This document shows, piece by piece, positions 7,719-16,550 of a stretch of DNA of 64,000 nt (position 1 is the stretch's first letter; each line of letters opens with the position of its first letter). This stretch comes from JACPXH01 sp964409225. GTDB taxonomy: Bacteria > Patescibacteriota > Minisyncoccia > JACPXH01. A program made the position numbers and the translations under genes. The DNA is taken from assembly GCA_964409225.1 (NCBI GenBank), contig CAYPCM010000001.1:45801-109800 (forward strand). Reading direction: 5' to 3'. The notes beneath the pieces are model-generated. The model ran no database searches. It worked only from the letters and a program-made list of their open reading frames with translations, and was not told where the DNA came from.

Positions 7719-7979
7719 ATGCTCCAGACCATCCGTGAATTCCTGCGAATAATTGTGGTGGGGTTGACGGTTTTCGTCGTCGGCCTCGTTGCGAAGTCGT
7801 CCGTCTCTAAACCGCATTCACCCGCGGACTCGTGCGGCGAGAGCGGCCTTTTGCCGGTCGCTTCAGCCCAGATCAACGATCCGAGTTGCTGGGCGCCACC
7901 AGCAGAACCATGCCCTGGCTGCGGCGGAAACGCCGACGGCGGGTGCGGTAACGTCGGCGGCGAAGTCGGCGGCTGTTAA
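7719..7979 (+). CDS. Small exported Cys/Gly-rich protein
   Basis: 86 residues: a basic N-terminus and one hydrophobic export helix (IIVVGLTVFVVGLVA, about residues 11-26), then a polar region and a cysteine-rich tail (PCPGCGGNADGGCGNVGG) with seven Cys in all. It ends 5 bp before the beta-propeller gene, so the two are probably co-transcribed. A TATATT box lies at about 7691-7696. I do not recognise the family. It may be metal-binding or disulfide-linked on the cell surface. Confidence 0.5.
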   Translation: MLQTIREFLRIIVVGLTVFVVGLVAKSSVSKPHSPADSCGESGLLPVASAQINDPSCWAPPAEPCPGCGGNADGGCGNVGGEVGGC

Positions 7980-7984
7980 AGTCA

Positions 7985-10294
7985 GTGCGCCACTGGATCA
8001 GACCGAGTTTCATCATCGCCGGAGCCGTTGCGCTGGCAGCGGTTTTGTTTGTTTCAGCGCGCTCCCGGCCGCCGGAACAACCCTCGCTTTTCGAGAAGCC
8101 AGCGCTCATCGCGATTGACGAGGCGCGCGATCGTTTTTTTGTGTTCAACGACGCATCCGGTATTGTCGTGGGTTTACGGGCCAGCACGAGAGAGGTGATT
8201 GGTCGAGCCAAGGCGGCGCCGCGGGCGCAGGCCATGGTGCTCGATCCAGAGAGCGGGGCGCTCTACCTTACCGATGGGCAGACAAATTCCGTAGTCGAAA
8301 TACGCCCAGATAATTGGGAGGTTCGGCGCATTCCCGTGGGCAAAGGGCCGGTTGCGCTAGCACTCGATCCAACGAGCAGGCGCCTCTTCGCCGCAAACTT
8401 TAGCGAGAACTCCGTTTCCCTCATTGATACCAGCACGGCGCGCATGGTGGCCGAAACAGCGGTCGGGGCCGGACCTATTCAGGTCGCTCTCAATCCGAAA
8501 ACCGGCTCGGTCTACGTCGCGAATGAAACTAGCCGATCTATCACCGTCCTCGCGCCAGAACCTCTCTTGGCGGTTCGCACGGTACCGCTTCCATTCACTC
8601 CACGCTATCTCGTGGTGGACAGCGCGCGATCAGTGCTCTACGTCGCACCCGCTGTAGGCACTACTCTCGTGAAAATGGTAGAAGGGGAGTTCGCGCCTAA
8701 AGAAATTGTCGTTGGCCGCGACCCGCGGGGGTTTGCGCTCGATGCGGCTACGGGGACGCTATACGTTACGCTTTTTGTGAGTGGCGCCGTCGCGAAAATT
8801 TCACCAGTAGGGGTGGTCATAGCGAAACTGGAGCTCCCAGCTGGTTCATTTCCCGGCAAGCCGGCGCTCGACCGCGAGGGGAGCGTGCTCTACGTGCCGC
8901 TCACCGGTTCGGCTCGCGTGGCAGTCGTGGATGCCGAACATATGCAGATAATTCGCCTGATCGAGAGTGGCACGAACACCGACGAGGCCACCTTCAACGA
9001 GCGTCAGGGCGAGGTCTATTTTGTGAATCCCGAAAGCGATACCCTTACCGTTTTCAACGTCGCCACGCAGCAGACGATATTTCTGCCGAAAGGCGCAGAC
9101 CCACGCCGGGTCGCACGGCGCGCCGGACCGGTGTTTGACTTTCCGATTGGGCTTGCTGTAAACGAATCCGACGAACGCGTGTACGTCGTCAATAACGTTG
9201 GCGGGTTCCTTACCGTCATCGAGGGCCGCACGCAGGCGGCTGTCCGGACGATCCAGCTTGGTCGCAACCCCCGCGCCGCGCTCTACGTTTCTGAAGTCGG
9301 CAAACTCTACGTGGCGAGCGGCGACGAAAATGTGGTGATGGTGCTTGACCGTAAGGCCCGCCGCGTTAAGAAACGGATCGCCGTGGGCCAGAAACCGCGC
9401 ACCATGCGTTACGATGCCGTTACCCGGCGGCTATTTGTGGTGAATCAAGACAGTAACTCGGTGAGCGTCGTGGACACCGTAAAAGATGAAGTAGTTCAGA
9501 CAATTTCGGTTGGCAAGGCCCCTTTGTTTATAGAAGTCCAGCCGTCAAGCGGTCGGGTCGCGGTCGTGAACGCCGCCGACAACTCCGTGAGCATCATTGA
9601 TGCCGCAGCGCTGCGCGAGGTTGGGCGCGTTCAGCTGGATGCGCCAATCGTAGGGCTGGTCTTTCCGGAGCGCGGCGCGGGCGCGGTTGCGCTTACGCGT
9701 TCGCCGAGTATGGTCGCGCTCATTGATGCGGACCGCGCTAAGCTTGGACAAAAGGTTGCTCTCGTCGGAGACGCCGTGGGCATTGCCGATACGCCAACCG
9801 GGGTGGTCATTGGCCAGAATCTTTCGGCTGGGGCTGAAATAATCATGGTGGATCCGGAGAGTTTGTCGGTGATAAGCCGGACGCGTCTTGATCAGGCGCT
9901 CGCGTCTGCCGGCGTGGCGCCGCCGGTTCTTCAGTCAAGCGGCGAGGTGTTGTGGCGCGACCTCGCCTCGCAGCGCCAACTCCTTAGGTTTAACCCGGCT
10001 GATCAGACCGTCTCGGCGATCGCCACGCTCCTGTTCCCGGTTTCGTACGCGGCCTTCAACCAGCGCACCGGGGAACTGTACGCGCTGCATGCCAGCCAGC
10101 ACGCCATGACCGTTGTTGACGTAGCCCGCGGTCAGGCCGTGCGGGTCGTGACCAACCACACCCCGGTTGAGAATCCCTGGGAGCGCAGCGTCCTGGTCGG
10201 AGCGGCCGCACTCCTACTTACCGCGATTGTCGGTCTGGTTGGCATCCGTCGGTTTTTGCCAAACAACAAAAACAGAAAGATTGACAAGGAGTAA
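7985..10294 (+). CDS. Membrane-anchored YVTN-type beta-propeller protein
   Basis: 769 residues from GTG 7985. An N-terminal signal/anchor (SFIIAGAVALAAVLFV) is followed by many ~42-residue repeats of the form V-A-L-D-P-x-(S/T)-x-x-L-Y-V-x-N-x-x-x-x-(S/T)-V-x-V-I-D, for example RRLFAANFSENSVSLIDTST and GSVYVANETSRSITVL. These define YVTN/NHL-like propeller blades. A second hydrophobic helix near the C-terminus (VLVGAAALLLTAIVGLVGI) precedes a basic tail, so the propellers probably face outward between two membrane ties or on a C-terminal anchor. Binding partner unknown. Confidence 0.8.
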   Translation: MRHWIRPSFIIAGAVALAAVLFVSARSRPPEQPSLFEKPALIAIDEARDRFFVFNDASGIVVGLRASTREVIGRAKAAPRAQAMVLDPESGALYLTDGQTNSVVEIRPDNWEVRRIPVGKGPVALALDPTSRRLFAANFSENSVSLIDTSTARMVAETAVGAGPIQVALNPKTGSVYVANETSRSITVLAPEPLLAVRTVPLPFTPRYLVVDSARSVLYVAPAVGTTLVKMVEGEFAPKEIVVGRDPRGFALDAATGTLYVTLFVSGAVAKISPVGVVIAKLELPAGSFPGKPALDREGSVLYVPLTGSARVAVVDAEHMQIIRLIESGTNTDEATFNERQGEVYFVNPESDTLTVFNVATQQTIFLPKGADPRRVARRAGPVFDFPIGLAVNESDERVYVVNNVGGFLTVIEGRTQAAVRTIQLGRNPRAALYVSEVGKLYVASGDENVVMVLDRKARRVKKRIAVGQKPRTMRYDAVTRRLFVVNQDSNSVSVVDTVKDEVVQTISVGKAPLFIEVQPSSGRVAVVNAADNSVSIIDAAALREVGRVQLDAPIVGLVFPERGAGAVALTRSPSMVALIDADRAKLGQKVALVGDAVGIADTPTGVVIGQNLSAGAEIIMVDPESLSVISRTRLDQALASAGVAPPVLQSSGEVLWRDLASQRQLLRFNPADQTVSAIATLLFPVSYAAFNQRTGELYALHASQHAMTVVDVARGQAVRVVTNHTPVENPWERSVLVGAAALLLTAIVGLVGIRRFLPNNKNRKIDKE

Positions 10295-10351
10295 CACCAA
10301 GCCATACAATTCGGTCTAGGAGTGTAGTGGGGTTGGTGTTTGACAATTGAG

Positions 10352-10432
10352 GTGATGGCACAGGATAAGGCCCCAATCGCCTGACAGCTGACGGGCAAGG
10401 CCCCTAGCTAAAGCTACGGAGGCCAATGGAGG
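10352..10432 (+). promoter_or_regulatory. Possible GEMM-like (cyclic-di-GMP-I) riboswitch, weak
   Basis: The 145-bp leader of the matrixin-like gene contains GGCACAGGATAAGG and, 45 nt on, GCTAAAGCTACGGAGGCC. These resemble the two conserved strands of the class I cyclic-di-GMP aptamer (GCACAGGGCAAACC and ACGCAAAGCTACGGG). The intervening GNRA hairpin is not clear. A match is suggestive only; the ribosome site AATGGAGG follows directly. Confidence 0.25.
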
Positions 10433-10438
10433 AAAGCC

Positions 10439-11533
10439 ATGACTGCGTTTCTGAAGCATAGCGCAGTCGGGTTCGCCTTGATTGCGCTTATCGCGGCAGT
10501 GCCGAGGGCAACGTCGGGGTTCGAGCGGCTGTGCAAGCCCATCGAGTTCTGTGTGTGGGATGCGGCAGACATGCCCATTCCTTACACGATTGATTTGGTC
10601 AGCCTGGCGGCGTACCCAGTCGTGCGGCCAGGCCAGATCGTGCCAGGGTTCGACCCAATCGAGGTCATCCACCGGGCGTTCCGGGCCTGGGAAGAGGTGC
10701 CGGGAACATACGTTCGGTTCCGGTACGAGCCCAACGTCAACTTTGACCCTGACAACCCGTGGCCCCTCATCCAGGTGTATTTCACGGATGACAGTGGTGC
10801 ATGGGCCTATTTGTTGAAGCATCGGCCTCGCGGCACCATGGCCATGCTGTACGCTCGGGTGAGAGTGGGGACGAACCACGGCGCGGTTGGCCGAAGTAAG
10901 GAGGTGTTTTACAAAGATGTGAAGCACGAGATCGGCCATGTCTTGGGCTTAGGGCATCCGTCTAACCCGGACCAGTTCCGTGATCCGAACCAGTTTCCAG
11001 GCATTGGCGGACCGGTCATGGGCCATGGCGGGGTGCCAAGCGGAGTGGAATGGTTCCCATTTCACCCGGACGACATCGCCGGGATCCGCTTCCTGTACCC
11101 GGCCCTGCGCGGAAGCGGCCAACAGTTGCGGATTTCCGGGCCGCCGGAAGTGGAGATTTGGCCAGCATTTGGTTCGGTCTCCTACCAAGGTCAGGACTTC
11201 CAGATCGCGATTTCAGACCCGGACGGTCGGGACGACACCGCGAGCGTGCAGGTTTTGGCGAACGGTCAGGACGTAACCGCAGGCGTGGGCTGGCTATTCG
11301 GTATGTTCGGCCGGCTTACGCCTCACGGGTACGTGCTGTCGTTGTCCCCAAACTCGCAGTTCAACGCCGGCGCGCTCCTTCGAGCCGGGATGCGCTGCGG
11401 CACCCTGCTCGAGCCGGAGTGCAAACTTTTCCCGCCGCGTTCGCTCGGTCCCACCATCACCATCACAGTCACCGCCCGCGATACATCCGGGAACGAAACC
11501 CGGGTGGAGCGGACGTACACCATTGTCCCGTGA
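10439..11533 (+). CDS. Secreted matrixin-like zinc metalloprotease
   Basis: 364 residues with a signal peptide (VGFALIALIAAVPRATSG) and ribosome site GGAGG 6 nt before ATG 10439. The zinc site HEIGHVLGLGHP (about residues 163-174) is the metzincin pattern HExxHxxGxxH, and VMGHGG downstream supplies the Met-turn. The N-terminal part (VIHRAFRAWEEVPGTYVRF) is the usual matrixin lead-in. A beta-rich C-terminal domain (about 220-364) has an Ig-like look. Probably acts outside the cell on proteins; no propeptide cysteine switch is evident. Confidence 0.85.
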   Translation: MTAFLKHSAVGFALIALIAAVPRATSGFERLCKPIEFCVWDAADMPIPYTIDLVSLAAYPVVRPGQIVPGFDPIEVIHRAFRAWEEVPGTYVRFRYEPNVNFDPDNPWPLIQVYFTDDSGAWAYLLKHRPRGTMAMLYARVRVGTNHGAVGRSKEVFYKDVKHEIGHVLGLGHPSNPDQFRDPNQFPGIGGPVMGHGGVPSGVEWFPFHPDDIAGIRFLYPALRGSGQQLRISGPPEVEIWPAFGSVSYQGQDFQIAISDPDGRDDTASVQVLANGQDVTAGVGWLFGMFGRLTPHGYVLSLSPNSQFNAGALLRAGMRCGTLLEPECKLFPPRSLGPTITITVTARDTSGNETRVERTYTIVP

Positions 11534-11565
11534 GAGTACGCTTCTCTCACGGGACAATTTCTATT
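11522..11565 (+). terminator. Terminator overlapping the matrixin stop codon
   Basis: ATTGTCCCGTGAGAG pairs with CTCTCACGGGACAAT; the TGA stop is inside the left arm and the tail is TTTCTATTT. Confidence 0.8.
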
Positions 11566-11633
11566 TGTGGATAATGTGATTCTGGCATTTTCGTTTCCGT
11601 GGTAGAATTACCGCAGGAAATTTTGCAATACTA

Positions 11634-14600
11634 ATGAAATGGTCTTGGAGCAAATTGCGTCTGCCGCCGCGGCCGTGGCTGGTGGGGTTTGGGTTTTGGG
11701 TGGGTGTTCTCGTTATCCTCGCGTTCATGGCGGCTGCGCCGCCTTCTTTCCCAAAGCCCCAGCCAAGCATTGCGACTATCCCGCACTGCGGCGAAACAAA
11801 CGAGTGGCTTGCGTTGGTTGACAAGTACTTGGGCACGCAGCTGGCCGAAGCCCAGTCCGGCGGACCGTGCGTGAAGATAAGCGCCCAGTGTCAGGGATCC
11901 GACGACGCCTATCCCGGATTCAAGCTGGAGTGGTTCGGCGTCGCCCATTTGCCCAGCTGGAAGTATCAGTTGGTGATTCCCGGGTTTGAGTTCATGCGGC
12001 CTGATGGCGGCATTCAAGCTGCGGGCGCCGGGTTCAGGCGTTGGGACATCGATCCGAGCGTGCCGACGTTGAGCGCCGGAAGTGGGTTGATAACACAGCT
12101 TGTGCGCACGGAAACAGCTACTGGCCTCGCCGTTGATGACGATACGTACTACCGCGCCGCGGTCTATTCGCAGAACACGACCGCGGTGCAGTGTGCGGGC
12201 ACGGACGAGGCCTCCAATAACCGTGCGCCTGACTGTCTTAGGTTTCGTACCCGCGATCTGCCGCCTGATCCGCGCTACGGCGTGTTGGTGACTAGCGCGA
12301 CCTGCCCTTGGCAGGCCGAAGAGACCACAGAGGTCTCTATTCCGTGTGGACAAACAACTCTGTATACTTCGCCTCTCAGCTCTAACCGCGGCGGCCAGAC
12401 CGAATGGGAAATCAGCGGCGTAACGCCCGTTTCAGCCTCGCCAATACTTACTTCGAACACGAGCCAGCCACCTCGTGTATACAGTGGTACTTTTGACGAC
12501 GGTTCTACGGTTTCGCTGTCAATGAGAGACAATCAAGTGGTGGCCTCAAGAACCTCGCCACCCGGCGGCGTGTGCGATCCGCCGCCGCCAACGATCACAT
12601 GCGAATTGCGCATTAACGGATTAGCTGATGCTTCTTGGCAGAGCAGCAGCAGTCCTGCTCCAACCTTAACTTGGAGCACCGCAGATTTTAGAGACGGCGA
12701 CACCATCGAAGCGAAAGAGTACACCGCGAGCAATGTTCCCACCGGGAAAGAAGCCTCGAGCAACCAGGCGGCCGGCTCAACCGGCCTCGGCTCTTTGCCG
12801 CGAGTGCGGCCAGGCGAATCGCCGGTGACGCGAAAGTACGTCGCGACTCCCTACGATACCGGCGCGCCCAACGGCTCAGTGCGATCCGGCTCCGAGTCGT
12901 GTGAGGCCAACCTTACCATTACGGCGGAGTCGCCTCCTGTCTGTCCAGGTGGTCTTACCTGCGTCGGTGGCTGTACGCCCTTGCCTTCGTACAACTCGGC
13001 GGAACTCACGTGGTCGCCGGTGGCCAATGCGAGGGTCTACCGCGTGCGTACGTCCCGGAGCGACGGGACGATTCTGCGCACCGACGACGTAACCCCCCCC
13101 ACTACGCGAATCACGATCACCGGCTTGGCGCCCAGTACGTCGTATCTCTTCAGTGTTCAGACAATTGATCAGCTCGACAACAGCTCGGCGCTATGCCCGG
13201 GAGCTGGGCTGACTGCAACCACGTCCCCCGGTCCCGGTGGTCCGGGCGGCCCCCCCGGAACGCCCGCGCTCACACTAACCGCCGGTCCCACCTGCACGCA
13301 GATGACTTTGAGCTGGCCTGATGTGGCGAATGAGACATCATACGAGGTGTACCGCGGCCCCACGAGTAGTGGCCCTTGGACGCTCATTACCAGTCCGGCG
13401 CTCGCGGCCAACACGACCTCATACACCGACAGCGGCCGCACGCAACTTACCTCGTATAGCTATTACGTTAAGGCGCTCAATGCCGTCGGCCCGGCCACCT
13501 CGAACATTGCAACCGCCACCACGGACGCTTGTGGCGGTCCTGGCGGCGCGGACTTTTCAGTGAGTGTGGCGCCGGCAAGCCGTACTGTCAGCCCAGGCCA
13601 GAGCACGACCTACACCGTTACCGTCACGAGCACAAGTTTACCGAACACGCCGATCACGCTCAGCGTTACGGCTGGCTTGCCCACGGGTGCTTCGGCCACG
13701 TTCGCACCCAACCCCGTTACCACCCCGTCGACAGATGGGAGCGTGACGAGTACGATGACGGTTTCGACGATTGCTTCGACTCCCCTCGGGACCTCGTCGC
13801 TTACCATCTCTGGCACCGGCGCTTCGCTTACACGTACGGCGCCAACGACGCTCGTCGTGGATACGAGCGGTTCTAACTTCACGCTCGACGCGACGCCAGC
13901 GAGCGTTACGGTCCAGCCGGGCGAGACCGCAAACTACCGCGTGGCTATAATTCCGACGAATCTTCCGAATACCGATATTACTCTTGCGGTAACCGCCGGC
14001 TTGCCCGCAGGCGCCACTGCTTCCTTCGGCTCAAACCCGGTGCGAACGCCGGCCTCGGGGGATGTCCAGACAGATATGTTTATTGCAACCGCACCCGGTA
14101 CGTCGGCCGGCACCTATCCGCTTACCGTACGCGGTTCAACCACCGGCGCGTCGCCCATCGTGCGCACCGACACCGTGAATCTCGTCGTGAATACAAGCGG
14201 CGGCCCCAACACCCCGCCTGACCCGCCCGGCGGACCCGGTGGCGGCCCTACACCGCCTAGCCGCACGCTCATGTGCGAAAGCCCGGCCCGGCTCACTTTT
14301 GAGTTCGTTTACACCGACCCTGACACCCCGCCTGACAATGCCGATCGTTTCACTTTCCAAGTGGCGCGGGATGCGGGTTTTGCGAATCTTATCGTGAGCC
14401 GCTCTTACTCTTCGCCCGTTTCTTCGGGCACTACGTTGAATCAGCTTGTCACTATGCAAACCGGTGCAGATCCCGGAGGCGTGCGCGACGTGCTATATTA
14501 CGGACAGTCCTATTATTGGCGGGTGAAAGCGTGGGACAGCCGCGGCGCAGAATCACGGTGGTCATGCGGCGATTCCGGCACTCCCGCGTGCGCGGTCTTT

Positions 14601-14978
14601 TCTACGCCGAGTCATCCGTACCCGCAGCCGGATTTCACGCATAATCCTTCGACGCTTACGCCCGGCACGCCCATCGCCTTTAGCGCCGATGCCTCAACCG
14701 CTGCTCCGGGCCGTCAGATAGTGCGCTGGTTCTGGAAATTCCTTGACGGGGTTGCCACCGCCCCTGACGACGCTGATTCAGATCCTGACGAAGTGCTCCA
14801 TGTGAGGCCGCCTTCAACTCGTTCACGTCCCAGCGCTACTTACAGCACCGCCGGTGCGAAAACAGTTACCCTCACGGTTCAAGACGACGGCGGCCCGGAG
14901 TTCACTTGCAGCCGGTTGAAGGTGCTTTTCGGCGGCTCCGGCGCAAATCTGGACTGGCGGGAGGTGAAGCCGCGGTAA
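11634..14978 (+). CDS. Large multi-domain surface protein with fibronectin III and Ig-like modules
   Basis: 1114 residues. An N-terminal signal/anchor (LVGFGFWVGVLVILAFMAAA, about 17-36) is followed by several extracellular modules: a fibronectin III domain around 445-525 (YNSAELTWSPVANARVYRV, then GLAPSTSYLFSVQTID), another at 545-630, then two related Ig-like/BACON-like repeats at 640-730 and 740-840 (DFSVSVAPASRTVSPGQSTT and NFTLDATPASVTVQPGETAN). A PKD-like region lies near the C-terminus (SFSADAS-type segment about 1015-1095). Gly/Pro linkers separate modules. First of four co-oriented surface genes. Probably adhesin or pilus-associated. Confidence 0.75.
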   Translation: MKWSWSKLRLPPRPWLVGFGFWVGVLVILAFMAAAPPSFPKPQPSIATIPHCGETNEWLALVDKYLGTQLAEAQSGGPCVKISAQCQGSDDAYPGFKLEWFGVAHLPSWKYQLVIPGFEFMRPDGGIQAAGAGFRRWDIDPSVPTLSAGSGLITQLVRTETATGLAVDDDTYYRAAVYSQNTTAVQCAGTDEASNNRAPDCLRFRTRDLPPDPRYGVLVTSATCPWQAEETTEVSIPCGQTTLYTSPLSSNRGGQTEWEISGVTPVSASPILTSNTSQPPRVYSGTFDDGSTVSLSMRDNQVVASRTSPPGGVCDPPPPTITCELRINGLADASWQSSSSPAPTLTWSTADFRDGDTIEAKEYTASNVPTGKEASSNQAAGSTGLGSLPRVRPGESPVTRKYVATPYDTGAPNGSVRSGSESCEANLTITAESPPVCPGGLTCVGGCTPLPSYNSAELTWSPVANARVYRVRTSRSDGTILRTDDVTPPTTRITITGLAPSTSYLFSVQTIDQLDNSSALCPGAGLTATTSPGPGGPGGPPGTPALTLTAGPTCTQMTLSWPDVANETSYEVYRGPTSSGPWTLITSPALAANTTSYTDSGRTQLTSYSYYVKALNAVGPATSNIATATTDACGGPGGADFSVSVAPASRTVSPGQSTTYTVTVTSTSLPNTPITLSVTAGLPTGASATFAPNPVTTPSTDGSVTSTMTVSTIASTPLGTSSLTISGTGASLTRTAPTTLVVDTSGSNFTLDATPASVTVQPGETANYRVAIIPTNLPNTDITLAVTAGLPAGATASFGSNPVRTPASGDVQTDMFIATAPGTSAGTYPLTVRGSTTGASPIVRTDTVNLVVNTSGGPNTPPDPPGGPGGGPTPPSRTLMCESPARLTFEFVYTDPDTPPDNADRFTFQVARDAGFANLIVSRSYSSPVSSGTTLNQLVTMQTGADPGGVRDVLYYGQSYYWRVKAWDSRGAESRWSCGDSGTPACAVFSTPSHPYPQPDFTHNPSTLTPGTPIAFSADASTAAPGRQIVRWFWKFLDGVATAPDDADSDPDEVLHVRPPSTRSRPSATYSTAGAKTVTLTVQDDGGPEFTCSRLKVLFGGSGANLDWREVKPR

Positions 14979-14982
14979 TAAA

Positions 14983-15236
14983 AAATCCAAAGCACAAAGC
15001 ACAAAATCCAAGGCACAAATTCAAATGACAACGAAGTCATCTCAAAATTCTCAAAAAAGGCGTTATTCTTCGAGCGAAGTCGAGAAGAGACCTTTATATA
15101 ACCTTTATATAAGCAGTTATTGTTCTCGACAAGCTCGAACAATAATGCGTGAGCTAGTTTCGAGATGACTTAAACATGTTTCGAGATTTGAGGTTTGGTT
15201 ATTATTTTGGATTTTGAGCTTTGGATTTTGGATTTC
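14983..15236. repeat. Composite palindromic repeat between surface genes
   Basis: An AT-rich left part (AAATCCAAAGCACAAAGCAC) is echoed inverted on the right (GAGCTTTGGATTTTGGATTT). Nested inside are GTCATCTC / GAGATGAC arms and REP cores TTCGAGCGAAGTCGAGAA and TTCTCGACAAGCTCGAA. A tandem ACCTTTATATA sits in the middle. No gene is visible; the element separates two genes of the surface operon. Confidence 0.65.
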
Positions 15237-15241
15237 GTTTT

Positions 15242-15706
15242 ATGGATCAGAACAAAAAACATCTCTTCATTCTCCTTGGCCTCGGCGTCGCGGTCGTAAT
15301 TTTTATCGTGATCGCATTCTACCAAAAGCCCACGCCCGGGCCGCAGCCCGGGCCGACCCCGCCGCCAGACAACGGCGCTCCGGCAAACGATCTGCCGAAG
15401 GACTTGCGCGTGGTGTCGGGCAAGATTACGAACATTGCCGGCAGCAGCATGACGATCGAATGGACCGTGCCGCAGAAGCTTGATTTTAGCGAAATAAAGG
15501 TTTTCCCGAAGCATATTACGTGGACGAACAGCACGACCTTCAGCCGGGTACGGGCCGACGCGCCCGGCGCGAAACCCGAGGTGATCAAATCCTCGGATCT
15601 CAAAATCGGCCAGACCGTGGTGGTCAGCACTCTTGAAACGGTCCAGGATCATTTTGAGCTAACCGCGCTTAGTATTCAGGTGCAGGTGCCGCCAACACCA
15701 AAATGA
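15242..15706 (+). CDS. Anchored single-domain protein, unknown function
   Basis: 154 residues from ATG 15242 (MDQNKKHLFILLG). One N-terminal membrane helix (about 8-26) is followed by a Pro/Gly linker (TPGPQPGPTPPPDN) and a beta domain: VVSGKITNIAGSSMTIEW, then KSSDLKIGQTVVVST. The pattern of S-G-x-I-x-x-I, then a strand, then L-K-x-G-x-x-V is that of DUF5666-like OB/barrel domains. It overlaps the next gene by 4 bp, whose product has the same architecture. Confidence 0.65.
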   Translation: MDQNKKHLFILLGLGVAVVIFIVIAFYQKPTPGPQPGPTPPPDNGAPANDLPKDLRVVSGKITNIAGSSMTIEWTVPQKLDFSEIKVFPKHITWTNSTTFSRVRADAPGAKPEVIKSSDLKIGQTVVVSTLETVQDHFELTALSIQVQVPPTPK

Positions 15707-16545
15707 CCATGACCATCAACCGCACTTTTGCCTTTGGCATCATTCTTCTCGGCGCGCTCGTCGTTACGGCATTGAGTTTTGTGCTCGTTTCTTTTCAGGG
15801 CAGCACGCCATCGGCAACCAATGTCGCACCCATTCCTGAGCCGGAAAATCAGGCTTACCTTCCAAGCGTTCTCAACTCTTTGTCGGGAATGGTGGTAAAG
15901 CGCGATGCCGGATCAATCGTTATGCAGGTGCGCATACCCGAATCAGCTGACGCGTCTAAACTCCGCGCCGAGGAACGCGTTGTCAGATGGTTAAAAGACA
16001 CCAAGTTTCTGATGTCCGATGACTACCCCACCGATAAAACTCCGGCGAAAGAGATAAAATCAGAGGACGTTAAAGTCGGTGACGCAGTTGTCGCAACTTC
16101 AGATGAAAATATTCGTTCGAGCCGGCAATTTGCGGCTAAATCAGTTACTGTATATGGGCGGGTGGGGGATATTCCGATTGGACAGTTCTCACTTGAGTCC
16201 GGGCCGGTAATAGGACAGTTGATTAAGATTCAGGGATATACGCTGACTGTTAAATTTGAACCTCTAAAGCCGTTTGGCGATCTAAAAAATCCGGGGCCAG
16301 AACTTATACCGCCGGGGACTTGGGTTGTGCGGCTGGGAAGTTCGGCGAGTTTCAACAAAGTCGTCTGGCCAAGACCAAAATCTTCGCCTACCCCCCCAAG
16401 CTCATCGTCGCCAATAAGCATCACTCCAATCTCCATTGGCGATTTGGCCGCAGATACTGCGGTGGCGGTATATTTTTCAGCAAAAGACGAGGCGAATAAG
16501 ATATTAGAGTCCAACCATATTGACATAGTGGAAACGCAAAAATAA
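15703..16545 (+). CDS. Anchored protein with two DUF5666-like repeats
   Basis: 280 residues. An N-terminal membrane helix (FGIILLGALVVTALSFVLVSF) precedes two copies of the barrel-like domain seen in the upstream neighbour: LSGMVVKRDAGSIVMQVRI with EDVKVGDAVVATS, and VIGQLIKIQGYTLTVKFEP with IGDLAADTAVAVYFS. It starts inside the previous gene and ends 5 bp before the next, so translational coupling is likely. Function unknown; probably an extracytoplasmic accessory to the surface proteins. Confidence 0.65.
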   Translation: MTMTINRTFAFGIILLGALVVTALSFVLVSFQGSTPSATNVAPIPEPENQAYLPSVLNSLSGMVVKRDAGSIVMQVRIPESADASKLRAEERVVRWLKDTKFLMSDDYPTDKTPAKEIKSEDVKVGDAVVATSDENIRSSRQFAAKSVTVYGRVGDIPIGQFSLESGPVIGQLIKIQGYTLTVKFEPLKPFGDLKNPGPELIPPGTWVVRLGSSASFNKVVWPRPKSSPTPPSSSSPISITPISIGDLAADTAVAVYFSAKDEANKILESNHIDIVETQK

Positions 16546-16550
16546 TTATT

